Assembly (NCBI GenBank): GCA_964217345.1
Contig: CAXPJI010000029.1
Coordinates: forward strand, 1 to 38,038
DNA: 38,038 nucleotides
Direction of reading: 5' to 3'
From: UBA3478 sp964217345
GTDB taxonomy: Bacteria > Bacteroidota > Bacteroidia > Flavobacteriales > Flavobacteriaceae
Part shown: piece by piece, positions 7,512 to 17,195 of the stretch
How positions within the stretch are numbered: position 1 is the stretch's first letter
How the letters are laid out: each line of letters begins with the position of its first letter
Made by a program: the position numbers and the translations under genes
Notes under the pieces: model-generated
Told to the model about the DNA's origin: nothing
Database searches by the model: none
What the model saw: the letters and a program-made list of their open reading frames with translations, nothing else

Positions 7512-8735
7512 TTACAAGAATTTGCTAATCTCCTGGTATACTTTATCGCTAGCCCCTAAATTCTGCTCAATGAACTTTCTGTTTGCTTCCCCTTGAGATT
7601 GAAGTGCTCGAGGTTGTTTAGCGAGCGTTTGTAGATAAATGTCAAGATCACTTGATTGATTAATGGCTATTACTCCACCTGCTTTTACCAATTGTACCAC
7701 TTCAGGAAACTGGCTATAATTAGGTCCGATCAAAACGGGTATGCCGTAAACGGCAGCTTCGGGAACATTGTGAAGTCCTGTTTTAAATCCACCTCCGATA
7801 AAGGCTAGATCAGCATATCTATAGACTTTACTCAATAAACCTACCGTATCGAGAATTAGGACTCTCCGATCAGATTGAAATTCTGATAGGGTGTATCTAT
7901 TGATGGGCTCAGAAAATGTTGAGATGGTTTTTTGGGTGGTTATAGAATCTACTTTATGGGGAGCGACAATAAAGCATATTTTAGGATCGTCGAATTCCCG
8001 TAGCGATTGGGCTAGTAGCTCGTGCTCTTCTTGCCATGAGCTACCAAAAACAATGCATTTTCGCCCGGCAATAAAGGATTCTATCCAGTCTAGAGATTTG
8101 TTCTCTAGGGCAATCTGAGCGACTCTGTCAAAGCGAGTATCCCCACAATATTTGACGACTAACTCTGGAAAAAAGGAATGTACCACCGAAATAGACGACT
8201 CGTCTTGACATAGAATTTGGTTGAAATTCTCAAGCAATTGCTTACCTAAGCGGTACTTGAATAGCCATTGATCTTTATAAAATCTCGCCGCTACTAAATA
8301 GGTGGGGCATCCGAATTTCTTTAACTCATTCAGGTAGTTAGGCCAAAGTTCATATTTCACAAAGATGGCTGCGTCAGGCTTTAACCACTGAACCACTTTG
8401 TTGGCCTTTGATTTTGTGTCCCAAGGCAGATAAAACACGAAATCGACCGGTGCTTTTTTTGCCGCGTACTCATAACCGGATGGAGAAAAGAAACTAAGGA
8501 CAATCTGTGTCTCGGTTTGTTTTTGCTTGATTCTATCAATAATGGGTAGGGCTTGTTCGTATTCTCCAAGGGATGCGACATGGATCCAAACCAGCTTTCC
8601 TTTTTTAGTGAAATTCGGCAACTGCTTTAAGCTATTTGTTTGCCCTCGGAGTTGTTTTCGAAGCTTTGAATTAACTAAGGCAAATAGCGGAGATAACCTG
8701 CTAAAAAGGGATACAAGAATCTGATAAATCCGCAT
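7512..8735 (-). CDS. waaA: 3-deoxy-D-manno-octulosonic acid (Kdo) transferase
   Basis: This GT30 family enzyme adds Kdo from CMP-Kdo to lipid A precursors at the inner face of the cytoplasmic membrane. At 407 residues it has the family's normal length. A hydrophobic N-terminal anchor spans about residues 5-22. The conserved glutamate is E58 in HVASLGEYEQALP, IFVKYELWPNYL follows, and the C-terminal donor site has FIGGGFKTGLHN and GPNYSQFPE. It stands alone on the minus strand, diverging from the aminotransferase-galE pair. It shows that the organism makes Kdo-containing lipopolysaccharide or lipooligosaccharide. Confidence 0.95.
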   Translation of the reverse strand: MRIYQILVSLFSRLSPLFALVNSKLRKQLRGQTNSLKQLPNFTKKGKLVWIHVASLGEYEQALPIIDRIKQKQTETQIVLSFFSPSGYEYAAKKAPVDFVFYLPWDTKSKANKVVQWLKPDAAIFVKYELWPNYLNELKKFGCPTYLVAARFYKDQWLFKYRLGKQLLENFNQILCQDESSISVVHSFFPELVVKYCGDTRFDRVAQIALENKSLDWIESFIAGRKCIVFGSSWQEEHELLAQSLREFDDPKICFIVAPHKVDSITTQKTISTFSEPINRYTLSEFQSDRRVLILDTVGLLSKVYRYADLAFIGGGFKTGLHNVPEAAVYGIPVLIGPNYSQFPEVVQLVKAGGVIAINQSSDLDIYLQTLAKQPRALQSQGEANRKFIEQNLGASDKVYQEISKFL

Positions 8736-8818
8736 GAAATTCTCTCAATTTTCGCTAAGGTACAACCTTTCGCTTAGGCCTGAATTAGTACCTTTATCGC
8801 AAATACTATTGTAATCGC

Positions 8819-9979
8819 ATGAAAAAAATTCAGATGGTTGATCTTCAGGGTCAACTAGAACCTATAAAATCTGAGGTGCTCAATCGATTTGAAACCATTC
8901 TTGAAGAAGCCAGTTTCATCAATGGAGGGGCCGTTTCTCAATTTCAGAAAGAACTCGAAACCTACCTTGGGGTAAAGCATGTGATTCCCTGTGCTAACGG
9001 AACAGATGCACTGCAAATCGCAATGATGGGGCTTGGTTTAAAACCAGGAGATGAGGTGATTACTGCTGATTTCACATTTGCTGCGACTGTTGAGGTGATT
9101 GCCCTGCTGGGTCTGACTCCAGTTCTAGTTGATGTATATGAAGATGATTTTACCATAAATATAGAGGCCGTTCGAGCTGCGATTACATCGAAAACTAAAG
9201 CAATAGTTCCCGTTCATCTTTTTGGCCAGTGTGCGAATATGGATGAGCTCATGGAGTTATCGAAAGAGCATGATTTATTTGTCATTGAGGATAATGCCCA
9301 GGCAATAGGTGCAAAATATCATTCTAAGACAGGAGCACGACCGATGGCTGGTACTATTGGTCACGTTGGTGCCACCTCTTTCTTTCCTTCGAAGAATCTT
9401 GGAGCTTATGGCGATGGTGGAGCTTTATTCACTAACGATGATGATCTGGCTCACACCTTGAGAGGTATCGTAAATCACGGGATGTATCAAAGGTATCATC
9501 ACGATGTTGTTGGTGTAAATTCTAGATTAGATAGCTTGCAGGCAGCGGTATTAAGTGCAAAACTTCCGCATTTAGATGATTATAATCATCGAAGAAGAAG
9601 TGCTGCTCGAGCTTATAACAGTGCATTGTCGAATACTCCATTTGTAAGTTTACCAGTTACGGTGACCGATTGCGAAGGTATTTGCGAGTCATGTACTTGC
9701 CACGTGTTTCATCAATACACTTTAAAAATTTCTGGAGGTCATCGGGACGCTTTAGCGGCGCATTTAGCTGAGAAACAAATACCTCATGGTGTTTACTACC
9801 CGATTCCTCTGCACAAGCAGAAAGCATATAGCGATCAGCGTTACCGAGAAGAGGATTTTTCCGTGACCAATCGAATCTCTGATGAGGTATTATCGCTTCC
9901 GATGCATACCGAACTTACCGATGAGCAGATCGGCTTTATTACGACCACTATTCACGAATTTTTAAGTAATAGAGGATGA
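8819..9979 (+). CDS. DegT/DnrJ/EryC1/StrS family PLP-dependent sugar aminotransferase
   Basis: This 386-residue protein is a sugar 3- or 4-aminotransferase that makes amino sugars for surface polysaccharides. The PLP lysine is K192 in FFPSKNLGAYGDGGA, and CANGTDALQIA (about 58-68) and EDNAQAIGA (about 159) are other family motifs. It resembles WbpE-type UDP-3-keto-GlcNAcA aminotransferases, but the exact sugar cannot be read from sequence. Just before the conserved HVFHQY there is a cysteine cluster, CEGICESCTC (285-294), unusual enough to note. It overlaps galE by 4 bp (ATGA), so both probably act on the same sugar-nucleotide pool. Confidence 0.9.
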   Translation: MKKIQMVDLQGQLEPIKSEVLNRFETILEEASFINGGAVSQFQKELETYLGVKHVIPCANGTDALQIAMMGLGLKPGDEVITADFTFAATVEVIALLGLTPVLVDVYEDDFTINIEAVRAAITSKTKAIVPVHLFGQCANMDELMELSKEHDLFVIEDNAQAIGAKYHSKTGARPMAGTIGHVGATSFFPSKNLGAYGDGGALFTNDDDLAHTLRGIVNHGMYQRYHHDVVGVNSRLDSLQAAVLSAKLPHLDDYNHRRRSAARAYNSALSNTPFVSLPVTVTDCEGICESCTCHVFHQYTLKISGGHRDALAAHLAEKQIPHGVYYPIPLHKQKAYSDQRYREEDFSVTNRISDEVLSLPMHTELTDEQIGFITTTIHEFLSNRG

Positions 9980-10998
9980 AAATTTTAGTTACCGGGGGCT
10001 TAGGTTATATCGGGTCACATACTGTGGTAGCCTTATCTGAGGCCGGATACGAAGTGGTTATTGTAGACAATCTTTCGAATACCAGAATAGAGGTATTAGA
10101 CGGTATTGAATCAATCATCGGTCGCCGTCCTGCCTTTTACGAGTTAGATCTAAGAAACGAATTACAAGTAGTCGAACTTTTCGATAAAGAACCTTCTATT
10201 GAGGGAGTGATTCATTTTGCCGCCTCAAAAGCGGTAGGAGAAAGCGTTGAAAACCCTTTATTATACTACGAAAACAATCTCTCGGCCTTCATCTACTTAT
10301 TGAAACAATTGGCATCAAAGCCTAAGTCGCATTTGATTTTTAGCTCGTCGTGCACCGTTTATGGGCAGGCTGATGTGATGCCCATCACCGAAAAGGCACC
10401 TATTAAAGTTGCCGAATCTCCATACGGTAATACGAAACAGATCGGAGAGGAAATTCTCAAGGACACGGTCAAAGTGAGTTCGGGGCTGAGCGCTATCGCA
10501 CTTCGCTACTTCAATCCAATTGGGGCACACGCCTCAGCTAAAATTGGTGAGTTGCCACTAGGTGTTCCTCAGAATTTGGTTCCCTTTATTACTCAAACGG
10601 CTGCGGGTCTGCGAAAAGAGCTTGCGGTATTTGGTGATGATTATCCTACACCAGATGGAACTTGTATTCGAGATTACATTCACGTGGTAGATTTAGCAGA
10701 GGCCCATGTGGCGGCACTTACACGATTAGTTAAGGGAGCATCTTCTGGTGATTACGAGGTTTTTAATCTCGGTACCGGTGAGGGCAGTTCAGTTTTAGAA
10801 GTGATTGAAAGCTTTGAAAAGGTTTCTGGATCCAAATTGCCTTACCGAATCGCAGGAAGAAGAGAGGGTGATGTGATTCAAGCTTTTGCTGATACTGAAA
10901 AGGCAAATAGTATGCTTGGCTGGAAGTCTAAATACAGCCTGGATGATGCGCTAGCTTCTGCCTGGGCTTGGGAGCGGAAACTCAGAAATTTAGACTAA
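9976..10998 (+). CDS. galE: UDP-glucose 4-epimerase (GalE)
   Basis: GalE interconverts UDP-glucose and UDP-galactose (sometimes the N-acetyl forms) with bound NAD. This 340-residue extended SDR has the NAD-binding GGLGYIGS (7-14), the catalytic SSSCTVYG with S124/S125, and Y150 and K154 in SPYGNTK. RDYIHVVDLAEAH is the conserved C-terminal GalE segment. The start overlaps the upstream aminotransferase stop by 4 bp. With that gene it forms a sugar-nucleotide unit, likely for lipopolysaccharide or capsule. Confidence 0.94.
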   Translation: MKILVTGGLGYIGSHTVVALSEAGYEVVIVDNLSNTRIEVLDGIESIIGRRPAFYELDLRNELQVVELFDKEPSIEGVIHFAASKAVGESVENPLLYYENNLSAFIYLLKQLASKPKSHLIFSSSCTVYGQADVMPITEKAPIKVAESPYGNTKQIGEEILKDTVKVSSGLSAIALRYFNPIGAHASAKIGELPLGVPQNLVPFITQTAAGLRKELAVFGDDYPTPDGTCIRDYIHVVDLAEAHVAALTRLVKGASSGDYEVFNLGTGEGSSVLEVIESFEKVSGSKLPYRIAGRREGDVIQAFADTEKANSMLGWKSKYSLDDALASAWAWERKLRNLD

Positions 10999-11028
10999 AT
11001 TCATTCACTAACCTTAACCATATACTTC

Positions 11029-12306
11029 ATGAAAAACTGGATTTATCTCGCCGTTATCGCTTTTTCTATTCAAGCGGTAAGTGCCCAAAAATATTACTTA
11101 CAATGCGGAAACGTGTTTGATCCGACCTCAGAGAGATGGCAAAAAGACAAAACCGTTGTTGTTGAGGGTAAGCGTATTACAGAAATCTTAAATGGATTTG
11201 TAGATGCTACAGGTGACGATCAAAATATCGATTTAAAAGAGGCGTGGGTGATGCCTGGGTTTATTGATATGCATGTGCATATTGAGTCTGAATCTAACCC
11301 TCGTGCTTATCTCAATCGTTTCACTCTAAATGAGGCTGATGTTGCATTTAGAGCCGCTGTTTATGCGAATAAGACATTGCTCGCAGGGTTTACCACTGTA
11401 CGTGATTTAGGAGGTTCTGGGGTGAATATCGCCTTAAAGAATGCAGTCGAAGCCGGGCTGGTAGACGGTCCTCGTATTTTTACTACAGGAAAAACGATTG
11501 GTTCTACCGGTAGTCATGCTGATCCTACTTCAGGCGTACGTAAAGATTTAATGGGTGACCCAGGACCTGCTGAAGGTATCGTAAATAGCCCTGAAGATGC
11601 TCGTAAAGCCGTAAGACAGCGATACAAGGATGGAGCCAATACCATTAAAATTACAGCAACAGGTGGGGTATTGAGTACAACAAAGAACGGTAAGAACGCT
11701 CACTTCACCATTGAAGAAATCAAAGAGATTGTGAAGACGGCCGAGGATTATGATTTTCTTACCGCAGCCCATGCCCATGGAGATGAAGGCATGCGAAGAG
11801 CAGTAGTTGCCGGTATTCACACCATAGAACATGGAACCCTTATGAGTGAGGCTACTATGGATCTTATGATTGAGCATGGCACCTACCTAGTACCTACAAT
11901 TACTGCTGGGAAACAGGTTTCAATCAATGCTGAAATAGAAGGTTATTATCCCCCTATGGTAGCCGCTAAGGCAAAAGAAATTGGTGGGAAACAGTCTCAG
12001 GCTACTTTTGCTAAGGCCTATAAGAAAGGGGTTAATATTGCCTTTGGAACTGATGCCGGTGTTTTTAATCACGGGGAAAATGCGAGAGAATTCTTCTATA
12101 TGCACGAAGCTGGAATGCCTGTTAAGGAAGCATTGAAGGCGGCTACTCTAGTCAATGCAAAACTCTTAGGAATGGGAGATGAGTTAGGACAGATCAAAGA
12201 AGGTTTTTTGGCAGATATCGTAGCTACCAAAGAGTATCCAGAAAAGAACGTATTAGCACTACAAAACGTTCATTTCGTAATGAAAGAAGGAAAACACGTT
12301 AAATAA
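11029..12306 (+). CDS. Secreted amidohydrolase, imidazolonepropionase/prolidase-like
   Basis: A signal peptide (about 1-19, ending VSA before QKYY) targets this 425-residue protein to the periplasm. The amidohydrolase metal site is visible: H82 and H84 in FIDMHVHIES, a Lys in TIKITATGG, AAHAHG, HTIEHGT and FGTDAGV. The group includes metal-dependent peptidases that split X-Pro or other dipeptides, as well as enzymes annotated as imidazolonepropionase. A periplasmic location and no hut genes nearby favour peptide or amide hydrolysis. It starts 30 bp after galE with no clear promoter between, so it may be the third gene of that unit. Confidence 0.88.
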   Translation: MKNWIYLAVIAFSIQAVSAQKYYLQCGNVFDPTSERWQKDKTVVVEGKRITEILNGFVDATGDDQNIDLKEAWVMPGFIDMHVHIESESNPRAYLNRFTLNEADVAFRAAVYANKTLLAGFTTVRDLGGSGVNIALKNAVEAGLVDGPRIFTTGKTIGSTGSHADPTSGVRKDLMGDPGPAEGIVNSPEDARKAVRQRYKDGANTIKITATGGVLSTTKNGKNAHFTIEEIKEIVKTAEDYDFLTAAHAHGDEGMRRAVVAGIHTIEHGTLMSEATMDLMIEHGTYLVPTITAGKQVSINAEIEGYYPPMVAAKAKEIGGKQSQATFAKAYKKGVNIAFGTDAGVFNHGENAREFFYMHEAGMPVKEALKAATLVNAKLLGMGDELGQIKEGFLADIVATKEYPEKNVLALQNVHFVMKEGKHVK

Positions 12307-12350
12307 TTTCGAAAAGCCTTAAAATCTTCGTGTTAACCCACTAAACATTG

Positions 12351-12358
12351 TACTTTTG
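12351..12358 (+). promoter_or_regulatory. -7 promoter element of the sucAB operon
   Basis: TACTTTTG matches TAnnTTTG exactly. Transcription would begin near 12365. That leaves about 19 nt before the ATG at 12384 but only about 7 nt before the TTG at 12372, which supports the ATG start. Confidence 0.6.
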
Positions 12359-12383
12359 TAGGTCGAAATAGTTGACTGATTTA

Positions 12384-15185
12384 ATGGATAAATTTTCCTT
12401 TCTTAACGCGGCCCATACCACTTTGTTTGAGTCGCTTTATGAGCAATATCGAACCGCTCCAGACAGTGTGGAGCCCAGTTGGAAGGCATTCTTTCAAGGA
12501 TTTGAATTTGGTGCAGAAAGCGTACTCGAAGATTGGGATCTCGAAGAACTTGCAGAGGGTCAGATAAGTAATGCTAAAAATGGAACCACTGCTGCCGTTC
12601 CTGAATCGGTACAGAAAGAATTTCAGGTAGTCAAGCTGATCAATGGCTATCGATCACGGGGACATTTATTTACCAAGACTAACCCAGTTCGTGAGCGAAG
12701 AAAGTACAGTCCTACTTTAGAGCTATCTAATTTCGGATTGTCTGAGTCAGACCTAGATATCACCTTCAATGCTGGAGAAATTCTCGGAATTGGAGCATCG
12801 TCATTACGTTCAATTATCGATCATCTCGAACGTATTTATTGCGATTCTATCGGTGTGGAGTACATGTATATTCGAACTCCCGAACGTATCGAATGGATTC
12901 AAAACTATTTGAATCAAAATGACAATCGATCTCAATTTAGCCCAGAGAGGCAGCGTTATATTCTTGAAAAACTGAATCAAGCAGTTAGTTTGGAGAGTTT
13001 CTTACATACCAAGTACGTAGGTCAAAAACGTTTCTCGCTAGAAGGAAATGAATCTTTAATTCCTGCCTTAGATGCCATCATCGAGCATGCAGCAGATCAA
13101 GGTGTAAAACAATTTGTCATGGGTATGGCCCACCGTGGTCGTCTTAACGTGCTTACAAATATCTTCGGCAAGTCACCTAAGGATATTTTTTCTGAATTTG
13201 ATGGCAAAGACTATGAGGAAGCCATCTTTGATGGAGATGTGAAATATCACTTGGGATGGACTTCTAAACGGGAAACCAACAATGGTCATATCGTAAATAT
13301 GAACATTGCTCCTAACCCTTCGCACCTTGAGACCGTGAATGGTATCGTTGAAGGAATTACCCGAGCGAAACAAGATAATGATCACCCGTTAAATCCTTCT
13401 GAAGTTCTACCCATACTAATACACGGAGACGCTGCTATAGCAGGACAAGGTGTGGTTTATGAGGTCGTTCAGATGGCCCGATTAGATGGTTACCAGACTG
13501 GAGGTACCATTCATATGGTGGTCAATAACCAAATCGGTTTTACAACTAATTACCTTGATGCACGTTCATCTACGTATTGTACCGATGTAGCCAAGGTTAC
13601 TTTATCTCCAGTACTTCATGTAAACGCGGATGATGTAGAGGCTGTGGTTCATGCTTCCATATTTGCCTTAGAATATCGAATGAGATTTGCCCGTGATATT
13701 TTCATTGATCTGTTAGGCTATCGAAAATATGGTCACAACGAGGGAGATGAGCCTAAGTTTACACAACCGTTGCTATACAAGGCGATCGCTAAACATCAAA
13801 ATCCACGAGACATTTATGCGGAGCGTCTGTTAGCTAGTGGTGTAATTGACTCCAATTATGTAGGAGGGCTAGAGGCTTCCTATAAGAATATGCTTGAAGA
13901 AGATTTGATCGATTCTCGTAAGATTGAGAAGACGGTAATTACGCCGTTTATGAAGGATGAATGGTCTGGTTTTTCAAAGCTCGCTACCTCGACAGAGATG
14001 ATGGAAGCGATTGATACGAGTTATCCGATGGAGAAGCTGACTGCATTGGCCGAAAAAATCACAAGTATTCCTTCAGATAAGAAGGCATTAAGAAAGATAG
14101 AGCGTCTAATAGATGCTCGCAAAAAAATGTATTTCGAAGACAATAGCCTAGATTGGGCTATGGGTGAACTTTTAGCATATGCTTCACTGATCGAAGAGGG
14201 AAATAACGTTCGACTTACCGGACAGGATGTAGAGCGAGGAACTTTCTCTCACCGCCATGCGGTAATCAAGACCGAATCGAACGAAGAAGAGATTGTATTG
14301 CTCAATCAGTTGGGAGAACATCAAAACGGAAAACTTCACATTTACAATTCGCTACTTTCTGAGTATGCGGTTATGGCTTACGATTACGGTTATGCCATGT
14401 CTAGTCCGAAAACCTTGACGCTTTGGGAGGCTCAATTTGGAGATTTCTCTAACGGGGCTCAAATCGTCATTGATCAATACCTGTCCTCGGCTGAAGATAA
14501 ATGGAAGATGCAAAATGGATTAGTGCTACTTCTTCCTCATGGTTATGAGGGTCAAGGAGCTGAGCACTCCTCTGCTCGTATGGAGCGCTACCTTCAACTT
14601 TGTGCTAAGGATAATATGTATGTGGTTGATGTAACCACTCCTGCGAACCTTTTCCACGTACTTCGAAGACAGCAAAAGGCTCCATTTAGAAAACCTTTGG
14701 TAGTATTTACCCCTAAGAGTTTGCTTCGTCATCCGAAAGTAGTTTCGACGAAAGAAGAATTGGCTCAAGGTACTTTTATGCCTGTTATCACCGATCAGGA
14801 GGTGAAGCCTAATAAAGCGAAAACACTGGTTCTTTGTACTGGTAAATTTTATTACGACTTATTAGCTTACCGAGAGGAGACGGGAAGAGATGACGTGGCG
14901 TTGGTTCGTTTAGAACAATTGTTCCCACTTCCTACCGAAGAGCTCGATGCGCTTTTAGAACAATATAAATCTGTTGAGGATGTAGTTTGGGCTCAAGAGG
15001 AACCTAGAAATATGGGGGCCTATGGACATCTGTTATTACATTATCCAGCAGCTCGCAACTTTAGAGTAGCGTCTCGAAGATTTTATGGAGCACCTGCTGC
15101 CGGTAGTGCACTTCGTGCAGCTCGACGCCATAAACAGGTTATCGAGTATGTATTTGATAAAACAAAAGATAATTTCAACTTATAA
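12384..15185 (+). CDS. sucA: 2-oxoglutarate dehydrogenase E1 component
   Basis: This thiamine-diphosphate enzyme decarboxylates 2-oxoglutarate in the TCA cycle and passes the succinyl group to the lipoyl domain of E2. I choose ATG 12384 (933 residues). The frame also opens at TTG 12372, but the protein family begins MDK-SFLNAAH and the promoter lies too close to the TTG. Near the N-terminus, VEPSWKAFFQGF is the helix typical of E1o. GMAHRGRLNVL, the diphosphate-binding GDAAIAGQG and HNEGDEP follow, and the C-terminal half ends with RRFYGAPAAGSA. sucB starts 15 bp downstream; the E3 gene is not in the window. Confidence 0.97.
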   Translation: MDKFSFLNAAHTTLFESLYEQYRTAPDSVEPSWKAFFQGFEFGAESVLEDWDLEELAEGQISNAKNGTTAAVPESVQKEFQVVKLINGYRSRGHLFTKTNPVRERRKYSPTLELSNFGLSESDLDITFNAGEILGIGASSLRSIIDHLERIYCDSIGVEYMYIRTPERIEWIQNYLNQNDNRSQFSPERQRYILEKLNQAVSLESFLHTKYVGQKRFSLEGNESLIPALDAIIEHAADQGVKQFVMGMAHRGRLNVLTNIFGKSPKDIFSEFDGKDYEEAIFDGDVKYHLGWTSKRETNNGHIVNMNIAPNPSHLETVNGIVEGITRAKQDNDHPLNPSEVLPILIHGDAAIAGQGVVYEVVQMARLDGYQTGGTIHMVVNNQIGFTTNYLDARSSTYCTDVAKVTLSPVLHVNADDVEAVVHASIFALEYRMRFARDIFIDLLGYRKYGHNEGDEPKFTQPLLYKAIAKHQNPRDIYAERLLASGVIDSNYVGGLEASYKNMLEEDLIDSRKIEKTVITPFMKDEWSGFSKLATSTEMMEAIDTSYPMEKLTALAEKITSIPSDKKALRKIERLIDARKKMYFEDNSLDWAMGELLAYASLIEEGNNVRLTGQDVERGTFSHRHAVIKTESNEEEIVLLNQLGEHQNGKLHIYNSLLSEYAVMAYDYGYAMSSPKTLTLWEAQFGDFSNGAQIVIDQYLSSAEDKWKMQNGLVLLLPHGYEGQGAEHSSARMERYLQLCAKDNMYVVDVTTPANLFHVLRRQQKAPFRKPLVVFTPKSLLRHPKVVSTKEELAQGTFMPVITDQEVKPNKAKTLVLCTGKFYYDLLAYREETGRDDVALVRLEQLFPLPTEELDALLEQYKSVEDVVWAQEEPRNMGAYGHLLLHYPAARNFRVASRRFYGAPAAGSALRAARRHKQVIEYVFDKTKDNFNL

Positions 15186-15200
15186 CGATAAGTACATATC

Positions 15201-16421
15201 ATGATTCTAGAAATGAAAGTTCCCTCACCGGGAGAATCAATTACCGAAGTAGAGATCGCAACTTGGTTGGTTAGCGACGGTGATTACGTTGAAAAGGACC
15301 AGGCAATTGCTGAGGTAGATTCAGATAAAGCTACCCTAGAGCTTCCAGCAGAAGCGAGCGGTATCATTACTTTGAAAGCTGAAGAAGGAGATGCAGTAGC
15401 TGTTGGTCAAGTAGTGTGTTTGATTGACACTTCAGCAGAGGCTCCTGAAGGAGGTTCTTCTAGTACTGCTAAAAGTGAATCACCGGCGCCTGCAGTTAAG
15501 GTCGAAACGCCTGCGGTTGCTCCTTCAGAAAAGGCAACTTACGCAACTGGTACTCCTTCTCCAGCGGCTGCAAAACTCATGAATGAAAAAGGGCTAACGG
15601 CTGATTCAATTTCGGGAACGGGAAGAGATGGAAGAATCACTAAAGAAGATGTATTAAATGCAACTCCTGCAATGGGAAGTTTTGCTCCTGGAGCAAATCG
15701 TTCAGAGTCGAGAACCAAGCTCTCTATGCTTCGTCGTAAAGTGGCAGAACGATTAGTTTCGGCTAAGAATGAAACGGCCATGCTTACTACTTTTAATGAA
15801 GTAGATATGAGCGCGGTCTTTGCTTTAAGAAAAGAGTTTAAGGATGCGTTTAAGGATAAGCATGGAGTAGGACTAGGGTTTATGTCTTTCTTCACTTTAG
15901 CTGTAATTAGAGCACTTAAGCTTTTCCCTGCGGTGAATTCTATGATCGACGGAAAAGAAATGATTTCCTATGACTTCTGTGATATCAGTATTGCAGTTTC
16001 TGGACCTAAAGGTTTAATGGTTCCCGTAATTCGCAATGCGGAAGAATTGAGCTTTAGAGGTGTAGAAGATGAGGTTAAGCGCTTGGCGCTTCGAGCTCGC
16101 GACGGCCTAATCACTGTTGATGAAATGACCGGAGGCACTTTTACCATTTCAAATGGAGGAGTATTTGGTTCAATGCTGAGCACACCAATTATCAACCCTC
16201 CGCAAAGTGCAATTTTGGGTATGCATAATATCGTAGAACGCCCGGTCGTTAAAGATGGTGCGGTTGCCATAGCTCCAGTAATGTATTTAGCGCTTTCTTA
16301 CGACCACCGAATTATCGATGGTAGAGAATCAGTTGGATTCCTCGTTGCTGTAAAAGAAGCCATTGAAGATCCAATCACTCATTTAATGGATGGGGACGTG
16401 AAAAAAGCCCTTGAGTTATAA
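15201..16421 (+). CDS. sucB: 2-oxoglutarate dehydrogenase E2 (dihydrolipoyl succinyltransferase)
   Basis: E2 forms the core of the complex and moves succinyl groups to CoA. One lipoyl domain (about 1-80) has the lipoylated lysine K43 in DSDKATLELPAE. It is followed by an Ala/Pro/Ser/Glu-rich linker (about 82-115), a subunit-binding domain (SPAAAKLMNEKG to GRITKEDVL, about 118-152) and the catalytic domain. The active-site motif near the C-terminus is SYDHRIIDGRESVGF. At 406 residues with one lipoyl domain it fits E2o rather than E2p. It lies 15 bp after sucA and directly abuts tatD with no gap. Confidence 0.96.
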   Translation: MILEMKVPSPGESITEVEIATWLVSDGDYVEKDQAIAEVDSDKATLELPAEASGIITLKAEEGDAVAVGQVVCLIDTSAEAPEGGSSSTAKSESPAPAVKVETPAVAPSEKATYATGTPSPAAAKLMNEKGLTADSISGTGRDGRITKEDVLNATPAMGSFAPGANRSESRTKLSMLRRKVAERLVSAKNETAMLTTFNEVDMSAVFALRKEFKDAFKDKHGVGLGFMSFFTLAVIRALKLFPAVNSMIDGKEMISYDFCDISIAVSGPKGLMVPVIRNAEELSFRGVEDEVKRLALRARDGLITVDEMTGGTFTISNGGVFGSMLSTPIINPPQSAILGMHNIVERPVVKDGAVAIAPVMYLALSYDHRIIDGRESVGFLVAVKEAIEDPITHLMDGDVKKALEL

Positions 16422-17195
16422 ATGAATCTTACAGACACGCATATTCATCTTTATGCCGATGATTTTGCGCATGATTTGCCTGCTCTTGTAGCCGAGGCCG
16501 AAAAGCGGGGAGTCACCCGCTTTTTTTTGCCTGCTATTGACTCTGAATTCTCAGCAGCCATGGATCAGGTTCTAGAGGCCTACCCGGATAAGGTGCATTT
16601 GATGGCTGGATTACATCCGACACATGTCAAAGAAAATGTGACTTCTGAACTACAACATGTTAAGGAGCGTCTGGATAGTATTGACGCCGTTGCAGTGGGT
16701 GAAATTGGCATTGATCTCTATTGGGATGACAGCTTCAAAGAGGCCCAAATCTATGCTTTTGAGAAGCAGATGGTCTGGGCAAGTGAGCGCAACTTGCCGA
16801 TTGTTATTCATTGCCGTGATGCTTTTGATGAAGTATTTGAGTCTGTCGATAGTATAAAGAAGCATGGTCACACTATTACAGGCATTTTACACTGCTTCAC
16901 AGGTAATTTTGAACAGGCTAAGCATGCTATCTCCCTTGGGCTCCACCTCGGAATTGGAGGTGTCGCCACTTTTAAAAATGGTAAAATTGACACCTTTTTG
17001 TCGCAAATAAGCCTCGAACATATAGTGCTAGAGACAGATGGGCCTTATCTTGCTCCTGTTCCGTACAGAGGAAAGCGAAATGAACCGGCCTATCTCAGAC
17101 TTATCGCTGACCGAGTAGCGGCTATTTATCAGATTTCAACCGAAGAGTTGGCGAAGATTACCTCGTCGAATTCGCTTCGTATCTTTAAAAGGTAA
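16422..17195 (+). CDS. tatD: TatD family metal-dependent DNase
   Basis: TatD proteins are TIM-barrel metal hydrolases with 3'-5' DNase activity, linked to DNA repair and quality control. The 257-residue protein has H7 and H9 in DTHIHLYADD, the glutamate in VGEIGIDLYWDDS, HCRDAF, HCFTGNFEQA and the metal aspartate in LETDGPYLAP. It begins on the base after the sucB stop and overlaps ansA by one base (TAATG). Co-expression with the 2-oxoglutarate dehydrogenase genes is therefore likely, although no functional link is evident. Confidence 0.95.
   Translation: MNLTDTHIHLYADDFAHDLPALVAEAEKRGVTRFFLPAIDSEFSAAMDQVLEAYPDKVHLMAGLHPTHVKENVTSELQHVKERLDSIDAVAVGEIGIDLYWDDSFKEAQIYAFEKQMVWASERNLPIVIHCRDAFDEVFESVDSIKKHGHTITGILHCFTGNFEQAKHAISLGLHLGIGGVATFKNGKIDTFLSQISLEHIVLETDGPYLAPVPYRGKRNEPAYLRLIADRVAAIYQISTEELAKITSSNSLRIFKR

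Noticed and set aside
7360..7596. Open frame running through tRNA-Leu and its terminator
   Set aside because: The bases are fully explained by the tRNA, the terminator and the end of waaA.
15539..15895. Antisense open frame of 118 residues within sucB
   Set aside because: It is opposite a clearly coding gene with strong motifs and has no family resemblance; similar antisense frames occur in tsf, rpsB, polA and the amidohydrolase gene.
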